NCBI RefSeq assembly: GCF_003634705.1
Contig: NZ_RBWU01000006.1
Coordinates: 248,001 to 312,000, forward strand
DNA length: 64,000 bases
DNA from: Actinomadura pelletieri DSM 43383
Lineage (GTDB): Bacteria > Actinomycetota > Actinomycetes > Streptosporangiales > Streptosporangiaceae
Direction of reading: 5' to 3'
The position numbers and the translations under genes were made by a program. This document shows, in pieces, positions 49,605-58,786 of this stretch. The stretch's first letter is position 1, and each line of letters opens with the position of its first letter. The notes below the pieces were generated by a model, which saw only the letters and a program-made list of their open reading frames with translations, did no database searches and was not told where the DNA came from.

Positions 49605-51173
49605 ATGCCCACGTACCTGTCACCCGGCGTCTATGTCGAGGAGGTGGCCAGCGGGGCCCGCCCGATCGAAGGGGTGGGCACGGCTGTGGCGGCCTTCGTC
49701 GGATTCGCTCCCGAAGGCCCCCTGAACGAACCCGTGCTGGTCACCAACTGGTCGCAGTACGTCGCCTCGTTCGGGGACTTCACCGACGGCTACTACCTCG
49801 CCCACGCGGTGTACGGGTTCCTCAACAACGGCGGCAGCACCTGCTACGTGGTCCGCGTCGGCGGGGCGTCGCAGAACGGTGCGCGGAACGGCGCGAACGC
49901 CGGACCCAAGGAGATCGCCGCGGCGGCGCCCTCCCGGCTCGGCGGGTTCAGCGTCGCCGCGCTCCCCTCCGGCGCCGGCGGGACCGTCACCGTCGAGGTC
50001 GCCGACATCGACGGCGGCGACAAGGGCGGCGACAAGCCCGACGACCGGTTCAAGCTGATCGTCAAGGTCGACGACACGGTGGCGGAGAGCTTCAACGTGT
50101 CGACCAAGAAGAACACCCGCACCTACATCGTCACGCAGGTGAAGGAGCGTTCGAAGCTCATCACCGTGACCGAGGCGGCCTCCGGGCAGATCGCCAGGCC
50201 CGACAACCAGAGCGTGACGCTGGCCGTCCCCGCGGCGCCCGCCGCGCCGACCGCCGACGGCCAGGCGGTCACCCCCGAGCACTACCTGGGCGACGCCGCC
50301 GACCGCACCGGCTTCGGTGGGCTGGAGGCCCTCGACGCGGTCACCATGGTCGCGGCCCCGGACCTGATGAGCGCCTTCCAGCGCGGCGCCATCGACCTGG
50401 AGGGCGTCAAGGCCGTCCAGCTCGGCATGATCGCGCACTGCGAGCTGATGGGCGACCGGGTGGCCATCATCGACCCGCCACCCGGCCTGAACGCCCGGCA
50501 GATCCACGAATGGCGGCAGGAGACCGCCGGATACGACTCGCGCTACGCCGCCCTCTACTACCCGTGGATCAAGGTCTTCGACCCGTCGTCCGGGAAGACC
50601 GGGCTGATCCCGCCGAGCGGTCACCTGGCCGGCATCTGGGCCCGCAGCGACGTCGAGCGCGGCGTCCACAAGGCCCCCGCCAACGAGGTCGTCCGCGGCG
50701 CCGTGGACCTGGGCCTCCAGGTCACCAAGGGCGAGCAGGACCTGCTCAACCCGATCGGCGTGAACTGCATCCGCTCGTTCCCCGGCCGCGGTGTGCGGGT
50801 GTGGGGCGCGCGGACCCTGTCGTCCGACCCGGCCTGGCGCTACCTGAACGTCCGCCGGTATTTCAACTACCTGGAGGAGTCGATCCTGCTCGGCACCCAG
50901 TGGGTGGTGTTCGAGCCGAACGACCACGCGCTGTGGGCACGGATCCGCCGCAACATCGCCGCGTTCCTGGTGACCGAGTGGCGCGACGGCGCCCTGTTCG
51001 GCGCCAGCGAGGAGCAGGCCTTCTACGTCAAGTGCGACGAGGAGACCAACCCGCCCGAGTCGGTCGACCTGGGCCGCGTGGTCTGCGAAATCGGCGTCGC
51101 ACCGGTCAAACCCGCCGAGTTCGTCGTGTTCCGGCTGGCGCAGATTTCCGGCGGCGGCGAACTAGAGGAATAA
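49605..51173 (+). CDS. cis2: Contractile sheath protein
   Basis: A 522-residue sheath subunit. The N-terminus MPTYLSPGVYVEEVASGARP is the hallmark of phage/eCIS sheath proteins, followed by GVGTAVAAFVGFAPEGP and GYYLAHAVYGFLNNGGSTCYVVRVG. The C-terminal conserved domain has GIWARSDVERGVHKAPANE, NCIRSFPGRGVRVWGARTLS and VFEPNDHALWARIRRNIAAFL. An insertion domain (about 110-210) varies between relatives. Sheath rings surround the tube and contract to drive it. Only one sheath gene is visible. It starts with a very strong ribosome site, as expected for an abundant structural protein. Confidence 0.95.
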   Translation: MPTYLSPGVYVEEVASGARPIEGVGTAVAAFVGFAPEGPLNEPVLVTNWSQYVASFGDFTDGYYLAHAVYGFLNNGGSTCYVVRVGGASQNGARNGANAGPKEIAAAAPSRLGGFSVAALPSGAGGTVTVEVADIDGGDKGGDKPDDRFKLIVKVDDTVAESFNVSTKKNTRTYIVTQVKERSKLITVTEAASGQIARPDNQSVTLAVPAAPAAPTADGQAVTPEHYLGDAADRTGFGGLEALDAVTMVAAPDLMSAFQRGAIDLEGVKAVQLGMIAHCELMGDRVAIIDPPPGLNARQIHEWRQETAGYDSRYAALYYPWIKVFDPSSGKTGLIPPSGHLAGIWARSDVERGVHKAPANEVVRGAVDLGLQVTKGEQDLLNPIGVNCIRSFPGRGVRVWGARTLSSDPAWRYLNVRRYFNYLEESILLGTQWVVFEPNDHALWARIRRNIAAFLVTEWRDGALFGASEEQAFYVKCDEETNPPESVDLGRVVCEIGVAPVKPAEFVVFRLAQISGGGELEE

Positions 51174-51217
51174 GGCATCCCCGTCAATAGACGACTTTCC
51201 CAGGTAGGAGGAGAACC

Positions 51218-51667
51218 ATGCCATTCGAAAAGGGCGACTCTGCCGTCTCGCACAATTTCGGGATCCAGATCGACGGCGTGATGGTCGAGTACGTGCACCG
51301 GGTGACCGGGCTCGGTCAGCGGCAGGACGTGATCGAGTTCAAGCAGAACACGGCCCAGGGCGAGCCGGTCACCGCGAAGATGCCCGGCGTCCCGCAGGCG
51401 GGCGAATGCACGATCGTCCGCGCCGCGACGGGCAGTTCGGCGTTCACCGAGTGGATCAAAAAGTCGTTCGAGGGCGACATGAGCTCGGCCCGCAAGGACG
51501 CCACGATCATCATGATGGACTACCAGCAGAACCCGGTCCGCCGCTTCAACCTCCGCAACGCGTGGTGCAGCGACCAGCAGTTCGACGACCTGGAGGCCGG
51601 TGGCACCTCGCCCGTCACCGAGACGATCACCATCACGTACGAAGAGATGAAGATCGAAGAGAGCTGA
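51218..51667 (+). CDS. cis1: Tail tube protein (gp19 family)
   Basis: A 149-residue inner-tube subunit of the T4 gp19/Hcp-like family. Typical parts are SHNFGIQIDGVMVEYVHRVT, GLGQRQDVIEFKQ, SSAFTEWIKKSFEGD and FNLRNAWCSDQQFDDLEAGG. It stacks as hexamers to form the tube expelled on contraction; cargo may travel inside. ATG 51218 follows AGGAGGAGAA. The stop overlaps the assembly-protein gene start. Confidence 0.94.
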   Translation: MPFEKGDSAVSHNFGIQIDGVMVEYVHRVTGLGQRQDVIEFKQNTAQGEPVTAKMPGVPQAGECTIVRAATGSSAFTEWIKKSFEGDMSSARKDATIIMMDYQQNPVRRFNLRNAWCSDQQFDDLEAGGTSPVTETITITYEEMKIEES

Positions 51668-52071
51668 TGCGCCGCTCAGCCCCCCTCGTGGACACGGTCC
51701 GGATGCGGACCGAGTTCACCTTCGAACTTCCGCGCGGGTACGTGGACGACGCCGGAACCGTCCATCGCGACGGCACGATGCGCCTCGCCACGGCGAAGGA
51801 CGAACTGGTCCCCCTCCAGGACGTGCGCGTCCGGGAGAACCCGCCCTACCTCTCGGTGGTGCTGCTCGCCCGGGTGATCACCCGGCTGGGGTCGCTGCCG
51901 AGCGTCCATGACGGCATCGTGGAGGGCCTGTTCGCCTCCGACCTGGCGTTCCTGCAGGACTTCTACCGGCAGATCAACACCGAGGGCCACACCCTGGCCA
52001 CCGTCGACTGCCCCTCCTGCGCGGAGTCCTTCGAGGTGGACCTCGCCGGGAGCCGCCTGGGGGAATCGTGA
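51667..52071 (+). CDS. Phage tail assembly-type protein
   Basis: A 134-residue protein of the family found between tube and DUF6760 genes in actinomycete eCIS loci, annotated as a phage tail assembly protein. It has FTFELPRGYVDDAGTVHRDG, then ENPPYLSVVLLARVITRLGS, and ends with a CPSC pair (VDCPSCAESFEVDLAG) that may bind zinc. In phages, small proteins at this position chaperone tube or tape-measure assembly. ATG 51667 overlaps the tube stop, and its own stop overlaps the DUF6760 start. Confidence 0.82.
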   Translation: MRRSAPLVDTVRMRTEFTFELPRGYVDDAGTVHRDGTMRLATAKDELVPLQDVRVRENPPYLSVVLLARVITRLGSLPSVHDGIVEGLFASDLAFLQDFYRQINTEGHTLATVDCPSCAESFEVDLAGSRLGES

Positions 52072-52211
52072 CGTACCCGCCGGAACGCCTGCACCGGGAG
52101 ATCGCCTACATCGCCTACCACTTCCACTGGTCCCTCGACGAGATCATGGACCTGGAACACCCGGACCGGCGCCGGTACGTCACCCAGATCGCCTCGCTGG
52201 TGAGCGGCTGA
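52068..52211 (+). CDS. DUF6760 small eCIS protein
   Basis: A 47-residue protein starting at GTG 52068, overlapping the previous stop. It contains LHREIAYIAYHFHWSLDEIM and LEHPDRRRYVTQIASL, the core of the DUF6760 family, which is confined to eCIS and phage-like loci. In tailed phages a similar small protein is made by frameshift after the assembly chaperone; here it is a separate frame with GTGA overlap. It probably helps chaperone the next, very long protein or the tube. Confidence 0.82.
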   Translation: MTYPPERLHREIAYIAYHFHWSLDEIMDLEHPDRRRYVTQIASLVSG

Positions 52212-52213
52212 CC

Positions 52214-55200
52214 ATGGGCATCCGTGATCTGTTCTCCCGCCGCCGCCCTCGCACGGCGGCGGGACCCGCCACCATCGAGGCCCCCGACGCCGGTTGGCGC
52301 GCCCTGCCGCCGCCGCGCCGCCCACCCTCGATGGGCACGGTCACCGACACCTCCTTCGGCGCGTCTCTGTCGACGTGGCAGAACCCCTTCCTCTCGGGGG
52401 AGATGACCCGCCAGGTGCGCCCGGACGCGCCGAGCAGCGTCGGCGAGGACCCGCCACGCCCCCGCCACGCGGGCACGTCCCCGCCCATGCCGCTGGCGTC
52501 CACCCCGGAGCCGCCCCCGGCGACCCCGCTGACCAGCGCCCGCGGGCACAGGCGTCCACCCCGCCAGACCCGCGCTTTGAAGGCCCGGCCGCCGTCCCCG
52601 CCCGCCCCACCGCCCCCCGCCGAACCCGAGCCCCCCAACGCTCCGGAACCACCGCCCGGCTCCGATGCGCCCGCGCTCCCTCCGGTGCAGCGCAAGGCCG
52701 CTCCCAGAGGCGTGCGACTTTCAGAGTCTTCGCCCGTGCAGTCCCCGGGTACTCCACCCTCTCCCGAGGTGCCCGACGTTTCGGAATCCCCGGCTGGTTC
52801 GGTTGCTCCGACGCGTCGTCCGGTGCAGCGCAAGGCCGCGCCGAAAGGCGTGCGGTCGTCGGATTCTCCGCCCGTGCAGTCGCCGGGTGCTCCACCGTCT
52901 TCCGGCGGTTCTGAGGTGTCCGGCGTTTCGGATTCTTCGTCCGGCTCCGGTGCGCCCGTGCTCCCTCCGGTGCGGCGCAAGTCCGCGTCCGAAGGTGTGC
53001 GGTCGTCGGATTCTTCGCCCGTGCAGTCCCCGGGTACTCCACCCTCTCCCGAGGTGCCCGACGTTTCGGAAGCCCCGGCTGGTTCGGTTGCTCCGACGCG
53101 TCGTCCGGTGCAGCGCAAGGCCGCGCCCGAAGGTGTGCGGTCGTCGGATTCTCCGTCCGTGCAGTCGCCGGGTGTTCCACTGTCTTCCGGCGGTTCTGAG
53201 GTGTCCGGCGTTTCGGAGTCATCGGCTGGTTCGGTTGCTCCGACGCGTCGTCCGGTGCAGCGCAAGTCCGCGCCCGAAGGTGTGCGGTCGTCGGACTCTT
53301 TGTCCGCGCACTCCCCGGGTGCTCCACCGTCGTCCGCCGGTTCTGGGGTGTCCGGCGTTTCGGATTCTTCGCCCGTGCAGTCCCCGGGTACTCCACCCTC
53401 TTCCGAGGTGCCCGATGTTTCGGAAGCCCCGGCTGGTTCGGGTGCCCCCACGCGTCGTTCAGTGCGGCGCAAGGCCGCGCCCAAACGCGTGCGGTCGTCG
53501 GATTCTCCGTCCGTGCAGTCGCCGGGTGCTCCACCGTCGTCCGCCGGTTTTGAGGTGTCCGGCGTTTCGGATTCTTCGTCCGGGTCTGGTGCGCCCGTGC
53601 TCCCTCCGGTGCGGCGCAAGGCCGCGTCCGAGGGTGTGCGGTCGTCGGATTCTTCGTCCGTGCAGTCGCCGGGTGCTTCATCGTCTTCCGGTGGTTCTGG
53701 GGTGTCCGGCGTTTCGGAGTCATCGGCTGGTTCGGTTGCCCCGACGCGTCGTCCGGTGCAGCGTAAGGCCGCGTCCGAAGGTGTGCGGTCGTCGGATTCT
53801 TCGCCCGTGCAGTCGCCGGGTGCTCCATCGTCTTCCGCCGCATCTGAGTTGCCCGACGTTCCGGGACAACCGCCCGGGTCGAGCGCCCCGGCGCGACGTC
53901 GGGTGCAGCGAAGGTCTGCCGCCGAAGGCGTGGGTCCGTGGGATTCTTCGCCCGCGCGATCCCCGGGCGCTCCTCCGGAACCGTCCGAACTGCCGGTCCA
54001 GCGCTCGACGGCGGGCGAGACGCGAGGACGCGACGCCGCGCGTCCGACGACGGGTCAGAGGTCGTCGGCGGTGCCGAACGAGGACACACCGGACCCCGCA
54101 GGGGACGACAGCCCAGCGCCCAAGGCGCCGAGGCCCGTTCGAAGTGTCGGGCTGGGTGCGCCACTGCCTGCGGCTCCGCCCACGGGCCGGCCGATTCAGC
54201 GCAGACCCACGAGTGCGTCCGAGGGCGTTCAGCCGCCGGTCGCGGACTCTGCGCGCTTTCCCGAGTCTCCGTCTTCTCCGCAGGAAGCCGCGCCGTCGTC
54301 CCGCGAGTCCACGCCGTCCAGTCCCAAGCTTACGCGGCAGGATTCGCCGCCTTCGCGTGAGGCCGCGCCGTCTTCGGGCGGGGCTGGGTCGTCGGCGCCC
54401 TCGGTTCCGAGGCCGGTTCGGCGTGCTGGGCTGGGTGCGCCGCTGTCCGCGGGTCCGTCCACGGGACGTCCCGTTCAGCGCAAGTCCTCTCCTGAGTCCG
54501 CGTCGTCTCCGCAGAAAGTCGCGCCGTCGTCACCCGCCACGCCGTCCAGCCCCAAGCCCGCGCGGTCTACGCACGAGGCCGCGCCGCCTTCGAGGGAGGC
54601 TGGGTCGTCGACGCCCACGATTCCGAGGCCTGTCCGGGGCCCTGGGCTGGGTGTGCCGCTGTCTGCGGGTCCGTCCACGGGACGTTCCGGCCAGCGCAAA
54701 CCCACGAGTGCGTCCGATGGTGACCAGCCGCCGAGCACGGACTCCGCGCGCTTTCCCGAGTCCGCGTCGTCTCCGCAGGAAGGCGCACCGTCTTCGGGCG
54801 AGAGTGCGCGGCGTCCCGCGGCGTCGAGTTCTTCGAGCGGTGCTCCGCACGCCGGAGGCGGGGAGCCGCCCGTGCAGGCGCCCGGCGGGCCGGGTGTCGT
54901 CCGGCCGGTCCAGCGCACCGCTGGGCCGTCCGGCGAAGCGCATTCTGATCGCCGTCCCGCACTGCCGGGACGGTCGGAGCTTGGATCAGTGGGGGAGGAC
55001 GGCGGACACGGCCTTCCCCACGTTCCAGGGGCCCCGCCCGCCGCGCGGCCGGCGCGGCGGGCGGGGCTGAACGCTCCGGTCCAGCGGTCGGACGCCGGGC
55101 GTCCGACCGGGGGTGGGAGGGCGGGGCGGAGCCAGGCCGCCCCGCCCGCCAGGACTCCCGGCGTAGAGCCGAGAGCCGAAACGTCCGAGTCAGGTGTTCC

Positions 55201-55795
55201 GCCGACCGCGCCCCGACAGGGTGATCGCGAAGCCCGGCGGGCGGCCCCCGCACGGCCGGTTCCTCGGCCGGGGCGAGCGGGCCCGGTTCGTCCGGTCCAG
55301 CGGTCGCAGCGCGCGGCCGCTCCGCTCGGAGCGCGGGTGGGGGCCGTTCGGGCGGCTCGACCGACCGCCATCAGACGGCCGCCGGTTCAGCGCGCCGCGG
55401 TGCCTCTGCTCACCACCGCGTCGCATGATCCGGTGAGCCGGGTCCCCGGAGTCGGATCCGCTCCGGGCGTGCCCGTCGCGAGCCCGGGGGGCTCCTCCGG
55501 GAGCTCCCTTGCTCCGGAGACCCCCGGGCTCGCACCCGACCGTCCCGTGCAACGCGCGGCGGTGCCGCCGCCGAAGCGGGAACCGGCGCCCGCGCCGACA
55601 GCGCCGCCCGTTCCGGTTCAGCGTGAGCAGGCGCCGGCGCCGCCTCCGGCGAAGGGCGGAGCCGAGCGGCCGGCGGACATGGATCTGGACGAGCTCGCCA
55701 GACGCCTGGTGGGGCCGATGTCACGGCTGCTGCGGGCCGAGTTGCGGATGGACCGGGAGCGGGTCGGGCGGTTGCGCGACCAGCGGAGCTACTGA
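52214..55795 (+). CDS. Long Pro/Ser-rich repeat protein of the eCIS locus
   Basis: A 1193-residue disordered protein. The N-terminus (about 1-90) is conserved-looking (MGIRDLFSRRRPRTAAG, FGASLSTWQNPFLSGEMTRQ). Residues about 155-600 hold about nine imperfect repeats of 46-49 residues, each beginning V(Q/R)RK(A/S)A and containing VRSSDS, QSPG, SSG(G/S)SEVSGVS. A second repeat class of about 80 residues follows (PVRRAGLGAPLSAGPSTGRP). The C-terminus DLDELARRLVGPMSRLLRAE is a helix likely to dock on the particle. VQR occurs more than a dozen times and also in the toxin-like cargo. It may be a tape measure or cargo adaptor; this is inferred. Confidence 0.75.
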   Translation: MGIRDLFSRRRPRTAAGPATIEAPDAGWRALPPPRRPPSMGTVTDTSFGASLSTWQNPFLSGEMTRQVRPDAPSSVGEDPPRPRHAGTSPPMPLASTPEPPPATPLTSARGHRRPPRQTRALKARPPSPPAPPPPAEPEPPNAPEPPPGSDAPALPPVQRKAAPRGVRLSESSPVQSPGTPPSPEVPDVSESPAGSVAPTRRPVQRKAAPKGVRSSDSPPVQSPGAPPSSGGSEVSGVSDSSSGSGAPVLPPVRRKSASEGVRSSDSSPVQSPGTPPSPEVPDVSEAPAGSVAPTRRPVQRKAAPEGVRSSDSPSVQSPGVPLSSGGSEVSGVSESSAGSVAPTRRPVQRKSAPEGVRSSDSLSAHSPGAPPSSAGSGVSGVSDSSPVQSPGTPPSSEVPDVSEAPAGSGAPTRRSVRRKAAPKRVRSSDSPSVQSPGAPPSSAGFEVSGVSDSSSGSGAPVLPPVRRKAASEGVRSSDSSSVQSPGASSSSGGSGVSGVSESSAGSVAPTRRPVQRKAASEGVRSSDSSPVQSPGAPSSSAASELPDVPGQPPGSSAPARRRVQRRSAAEGVGPWDSSPARSPGAPPEPSELPVQRSTAGETRGRDAARPTTGQRSSAVPNEDTPDPAGDDSPAPKAPRPVRSVGLGAPLPAAPPTGRPIQRRPTSASEGVQPPVADSARFPESPSSPQEAAPSSRESTPSSPKLTRQDSPPSREAAPSSGGAGSSAPSVPRPVRRAGLGAPLSAGPSTGRPVQRKSSPESASSPQKVAPSSPATPSSPKPARSTHEAAPPSREAGSSTPTIPRPVRGPGLGVPLSAGPSTGRSGQRKPTSASDGDQPPSTDSARFPESASSPQEGAPSSGESARRPAASSSSSGAPHAGGGEPPVQAPGGPGVVRPVQRTAGPSGEAHSDRRPALPGRSELGSVGEDGGHGLPHVPGAPPAARPARRAGLNAPVQRSDAGRPTGGGRAGRSQAAPPARTPGVEPRAETSESGVPPTAPRQGDREARRAAPARPVPRPGRAGPVRPVQRSQRAAAPLGARVGAVRAARPTAIRRPPVQRAAVPLLTTASHDPVSRVPGVGSAPGVPVASPGGSSGSSLAPETPGLAPDRPVQRAAVPPPKREPAPAPTAPPVPVQREQAPAPPPAKGGAERPADMDLDELARRLVGPMSRLLRAELRMDRERVGRLRDQRSY
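52678..53960 (+). repeat. Tandem imperfect 138-147 bp repeats inside the eCIS repeat gene
   Basis: About nine copies of a 138-147 bp unit lie head to tail, with long identical stretches between non-adjacent copies (for instance TCGGTTGCTCCGACGCGTCG recurs several times). Two alternating subtypes are visible, one with APVLPPVRRK and one with APTRRPVQRK ends. Copy number is expected to vary between strains by recombination, and assembly of this stretch from short reads could be wrong. Confidence 0.8.
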
Positions 55796-55805
55796 ACGGA
55801 GTGCG

Positions 55806-56231
55806 ATGACGACGAAGAAGGACCCGGGCTCGACGGTCTTTTTCCGGCTCACCATCGACGGGCAGAGCCTGGGCAGCTTCAACGGGTGCGACGGGCTCGC
55901 CGCCCAGGTGGAGATCGAACAGCGGGAAGAGGGCGGCAACAACGGGCACGTGTGGCAGCTGCCCTCCCGCGTGCGGCACTCCAACGTCCGGCTGACCAGG
56001 CCGCTCACCGAGGAGACCACCAAGGTGATGGCCTGGATCTCGTCGGTCGCCACCGGGATCAAGCGGCCGACGGCGCAGATCGAGGCGCTGCGCGCGGACG
56101 GATCGCTGGTCGCCCGCTGGGGGTTGCTGGACGTGGTGCCGGTGAGCTGGACGGGCCCGACCCTCGACCCCAGCAGCCCGGCGGTGGCGACGGAAGTACT
56201 GGAGATCGCGCACCACGGGTTCACGAGCTGA
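55806..56231 (+). CDS. Tube initiator/second gp19-type tail tube protein (Pvc5-like)
   Basis: A 141-residue gp19-family protein (VFFRLTIDGQSLGSFNGCDG, LAAQVEIEQREEGG, SSVATGIKRPTAQIEALR). It is distinct from the main tube protein at 51218 and sits before the LysM hub gene, the place of Pvc5-type proteins that link tube to spike. ATG 55806 is preceded by GGAGTG. Its stop overlaps the LysM gene start (TGATG). Confidence 0.87.
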   Translation: MTTKKDPGSTVFFRLTIDGQSLGSFNGCDGLAAQVEIEQREEGGNNGHVWQLPSRVRHSNVRLTRPLTEETTKVMAWISSVATGIKRPTAQIEALRADGSLVARWGLLDVVPVSWTGPTLDPSSPAVATEVLEIAHHGFTS

Positions 56232-56935
56232 TGGCGGGCAGGACGAGCCACGTCCGGGCGACGCTCAGCATCCACAACCCGCCGGCGGGCGCCGGGACGC
56301 GTCCGGGCGGGCTGATGAGGCGGGTCAAGTTCCAGTTCAACCCGGCGCAACTGGAGCTGACCAAGTCGGCCAACTGGCAGTACACGCCCGCGGTCGCGAC
56401 CCGGGCGGCGGCGAAGGTGGAGTTCCTTGGCACCAACCAGCAGACCCTCGAACTGGAGATGTTCCTCGACTCCTCCGACCGTCCCGGGCGCCCGAAGGTG
56501 CGCAAGGACGTCGAGGCGGTGCTGGCGTGCCTGCGGCCCGCGCCGTCCAGCCTGCCGGACCGCGCGTCGCCCCCGTGGGTGATCTTCGAGTGGGGCGGGT
56601 TCACCACCGTGCGGTTCGTCGCGTACGTGCGGCAGGTGAGCGCGTCGTACACGCTGTTCAGTTCGACCGGGGAGCCGGTCCGCGCGGTGTGCCGGTTGTC
56701 GCTGGAGGAGATCCCGCGGGACACGCCCGGCCAGAACCCGACGTCGGGGGCGCTGACCGCGCGCAGCGTGCACACGCTGGTGGCGGGCGACACGCTGGCG
56801 TCCCTGGCCTGGCGGGAGTACGGCGACGCGACCGCGTGGCGGGTGATCGCCGAGGCCAATGAGATCGACGACCCGATGCGGCTGGTGCCGGGGCGGGAGC
56901 TGCTGCTGCCCGCCGCCGAGGAAATGAGGGCCTGA
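56231..56935 (+). CDS. cis7: LysM-containing baseplate hub protein (Pvc7/Cis7-like)
   Basis: A 234-residue baseplate protein. The N-terminal part (MRRVKFQFNPAQLELTKSAN, then LELEMFLDSSDRPG and ARPPWVIFEWGG-like strands) is the gp53/hub domain of eCIS, and the C-terminal LysM (about 180-228, HTLVAGDTLASLAWREYGD) is the usual end. In particles it secures the spike-tube interface. The start overlaps the upstream stop; the next gene begins 3 nt later. Confidence 0.88.
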   Translation: MAGRTSHVRATLSIHNPPAGAGTRPGGLMRRVKFQFNPAQLELTKSANWQYTPAVATRAAAKVEFLGTNQQTLELEMFLDSSDRPGRPKVRKDVEAVLACLRPAPSSLPDRASPPWVIFEWGGFTTVRFVAYVRQVSASYTLFSSTGEPVRAVCRLSLEEIPRDTPGQNPTSGALTARSVHTLVAGDTLASLAWREYGDATAWRVIAEANEIDDPMRLVPGRELLLPAAEEMRA

Positions 56936-56937
56936 CG

Positions 56938-58773
56938 GTGGGGGGACAGGAGCCGGCGAGCTCGTACACCAACCAGCTCGTGGTGACCATCGACGGGCGC
57001 CCGCTGACGCCCGAACAGAAGGGAAGTCTGGTGGAGGGGTGGGTGGATTCCAGCGTGAACATGCCCGCCTCCTTCCAGTTGAGCTTCCGAGACCCGCACC
57101 AGCGGGTGCTGGGGGAGCTCAGGGTGAAGCTCGGGTCGAAGGTGGTGCTGCGCGCGATGGCCGTCGGCAAGGACGGCGGCAAGCCGCTGTTCACCGGGGA
57201 GGTCACCGCGCTGGAGGCCGACTTCGACGGCACCGGGAAGTACAGCGTGGTGCGGGGCCACGATCCGGGGCACCGGCTGCTGCGCAACCGGCGGGTCGAG
57301 GGGTACGAGAACATGACGGCGTCCGACATCGCCCGCAAGCTGGCGAGCCGGAACAAGCTGAAGGTCGGCCGGATCGACCCGACCAGGACGGTGTACGACA
57401 GGATCACCCAGCCGAACGTCACCGACTGGGACTTCCTCACGAGGCTGGCCCGCGAGAACGGCGTCGACGTCTACTTCTCCGACCAGGGGATGTTCCAGTT
57501 CGTCGAGCCGAAACCGGCGTCGGGCGCGCCGGGCAAGGGCACCAAGGCCGGGTCCAGCCCGTACGTGCTGGAGTTCGGCGTCAACCTGCTGCGCTGCCGG
57601 ACCGGGGTCACCGCGTCGGACCAGGTCGACCGGGTGCGGGTGCGGGGCTGGGACGTCCGCCTGAAGAAGGGCGTGGTCGGGACCGCGACCGCCACCACGA
57701 ACCCCGAACTGGCCATCGGCCTGACCGGCAAGGCCGCGACCGGGCCGTTCGGGAAGGCGGAACTCGTCGAGACCGGCGTGCCCTACGACACCTTCGCGCA
57801 GGTCCAGGAGGCCGCGAACGCGCTCGCCGCCGATGTGAGCGCCGCGTTCGCCGAGCTGGAGGCCGAGGTGCGCGGCGACCCGAAGCTGCGCCCGGGGCTG
57901 CCGGTCGCGTTGAACGGGATCGGCCGCCCGTTCGAGGGCAAGTACACCGTCACGTCCGCCCGGCACGTGTTCATGAACGGGGAGCGGTACGAGACATGGC
58001 TGACGGTGTCCGGCCGCCAGCACCGCTCGCTGTTCGGGCTGGCCTCCGGCAGCGCCGGGCCCGCCGCGCCGAAGGTCCCGGGAGTGGCGTCGGCGATCGT
58101 CACCGACATCCAGGACCCGCGGAACGAGGGCCGCGTCAAGCTGCGCTTCCCCTGGCTGGACGGGACGTACGTCAGCGACTGGGCGCGGGTCGTGCAGTTC
58201 GGCGGGGTGCGCGGCGGCGGGCTGCTCATGCCCGACGTGAACGACGAGGTGCTGGTGGCGTTCGACCGCGGCGCCCTCGACCACCCCTACGTCATCGGCG
58301 GCCTCTACAACGGCCACGACCGGCTGCCCCGGTACCAGCCGATGCCGGTGGTCGGGCCGTCCGGCAGGGTGAACTGGCGCAGCGTCGCCTCCCGCACCGG
58401 CAACCGGATCGAGCTGCTGGACGCGCCCGCCCGCCAGGGCGTCAAGATCTCCAGCGGTGACGACCGGATGACCGTCGAGATGCGGGAGACCGGCACCCGG
58501 CTCACCGTGCGGAGCGACGGCACCGTCGACATCTCCGGCACCCGGGCGGTGACGATCGACGGCTCGGTGGTGACGATCAAGGCCGCCACCCGGCTCGACC
58601 TGCGGTCGGCGAGCATCGGACTGAACGCGGCGAACATCGCGCTCAACGGCGCGAGCATCGCGCTGACCGGGGCGAACATCAGGCTCACCGGGATGGTCGA
58701 GGCCATGGGAAAGATGAACGTCACGCCGATGCTCACGATGAACAACAAGCTGGTCATGATCGTGCCGGTCTGA
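56938..58773 (+). CDS. cis8: VgrG-like central spike protein (Pvc8/Cis8-like)
   Basis: A 611-residue spike protein. The N-terminal about 370 residues are the gpD/gp27-like hub (NQLVVTIDGRPLTPEQK, VVRGHDPGHRLLRNRRVEGY, NVTDWDFLTRLARENGVDVY). An OB-fold gp5-like domain follows (SAIVTDIQDPRNEGRVKLRF, YVIGGLYNG), and the C-terminus is a beta-prism with short repeats (IGLNAANIALNGASIALTGA). GTG 56938 is the start. It pierces the target at the tip; no PAAR tip gene follows. Confidence 0.93.
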   Translation: MGGQEPASSYTNQLVVTIDGRPLTPEQKGSLVEGWVDSSVNMPASFQLSFRDPHQRVLGELRVKLGSKVVLRAMAVGKDGGKPLFTGEVTALEADFDGTGKYSVVRGHDPGHRLLRNRRVEGYENMTASDIARKLASRNKLKVGRIDPTRTVYDRITQPNVTDWDFLTRLARENGVDVYFSDQGMFQFVEPKPASGAPGKGTKAGSSPYVLEFGVNLLRCRTGVTASDQVDRVRVRGWDVRLKKGVVGTATATTNPELAIGLTGKAATGPFGKAELVETGVPYDTFAQVQEAANALAADVSAAFAELEAEVRGDPKLRPGLPVALNGIGRPFEGKYTVTSARHVFMNGERYETWLTVSGRQHRSLFGLASGSAGPAAPKVPGVASAIVTDIQDPRNEGRVKLRFPWLDGTYVSDWARVVQFGGVRGGGLLMPDVNDEVLVAFDRGALDHPYVIGGLYNGHDRLPRYQPMPVVGPSGRVNWRSVASRTGNRIELLDAPARQGVKISSGDDRMTVEMRETGTRLTVRSDGTVDISGTRAVTIDGSVVTIKAATRLDLRSASIGLNAANIALNGASIALTGANIRLTGMVEAMGKMNVTPMLTMNNKLVMIVPV

Positions 58774-58786
58774 GCGAGGGGACGTG

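Noticed and set aside
52665..55070. 801-codon open frame in +1 relative to the repeat gene, and 479-607-codon frames on the opposite strand
   Set aside because: They arise from the stop-poor, Ser/Pro/Arg-rich repeats. They have no ribosome site, implausible Arg/Leu/Pro composition and no domains; the frame with the conserved N- and C-termini is the real gene.
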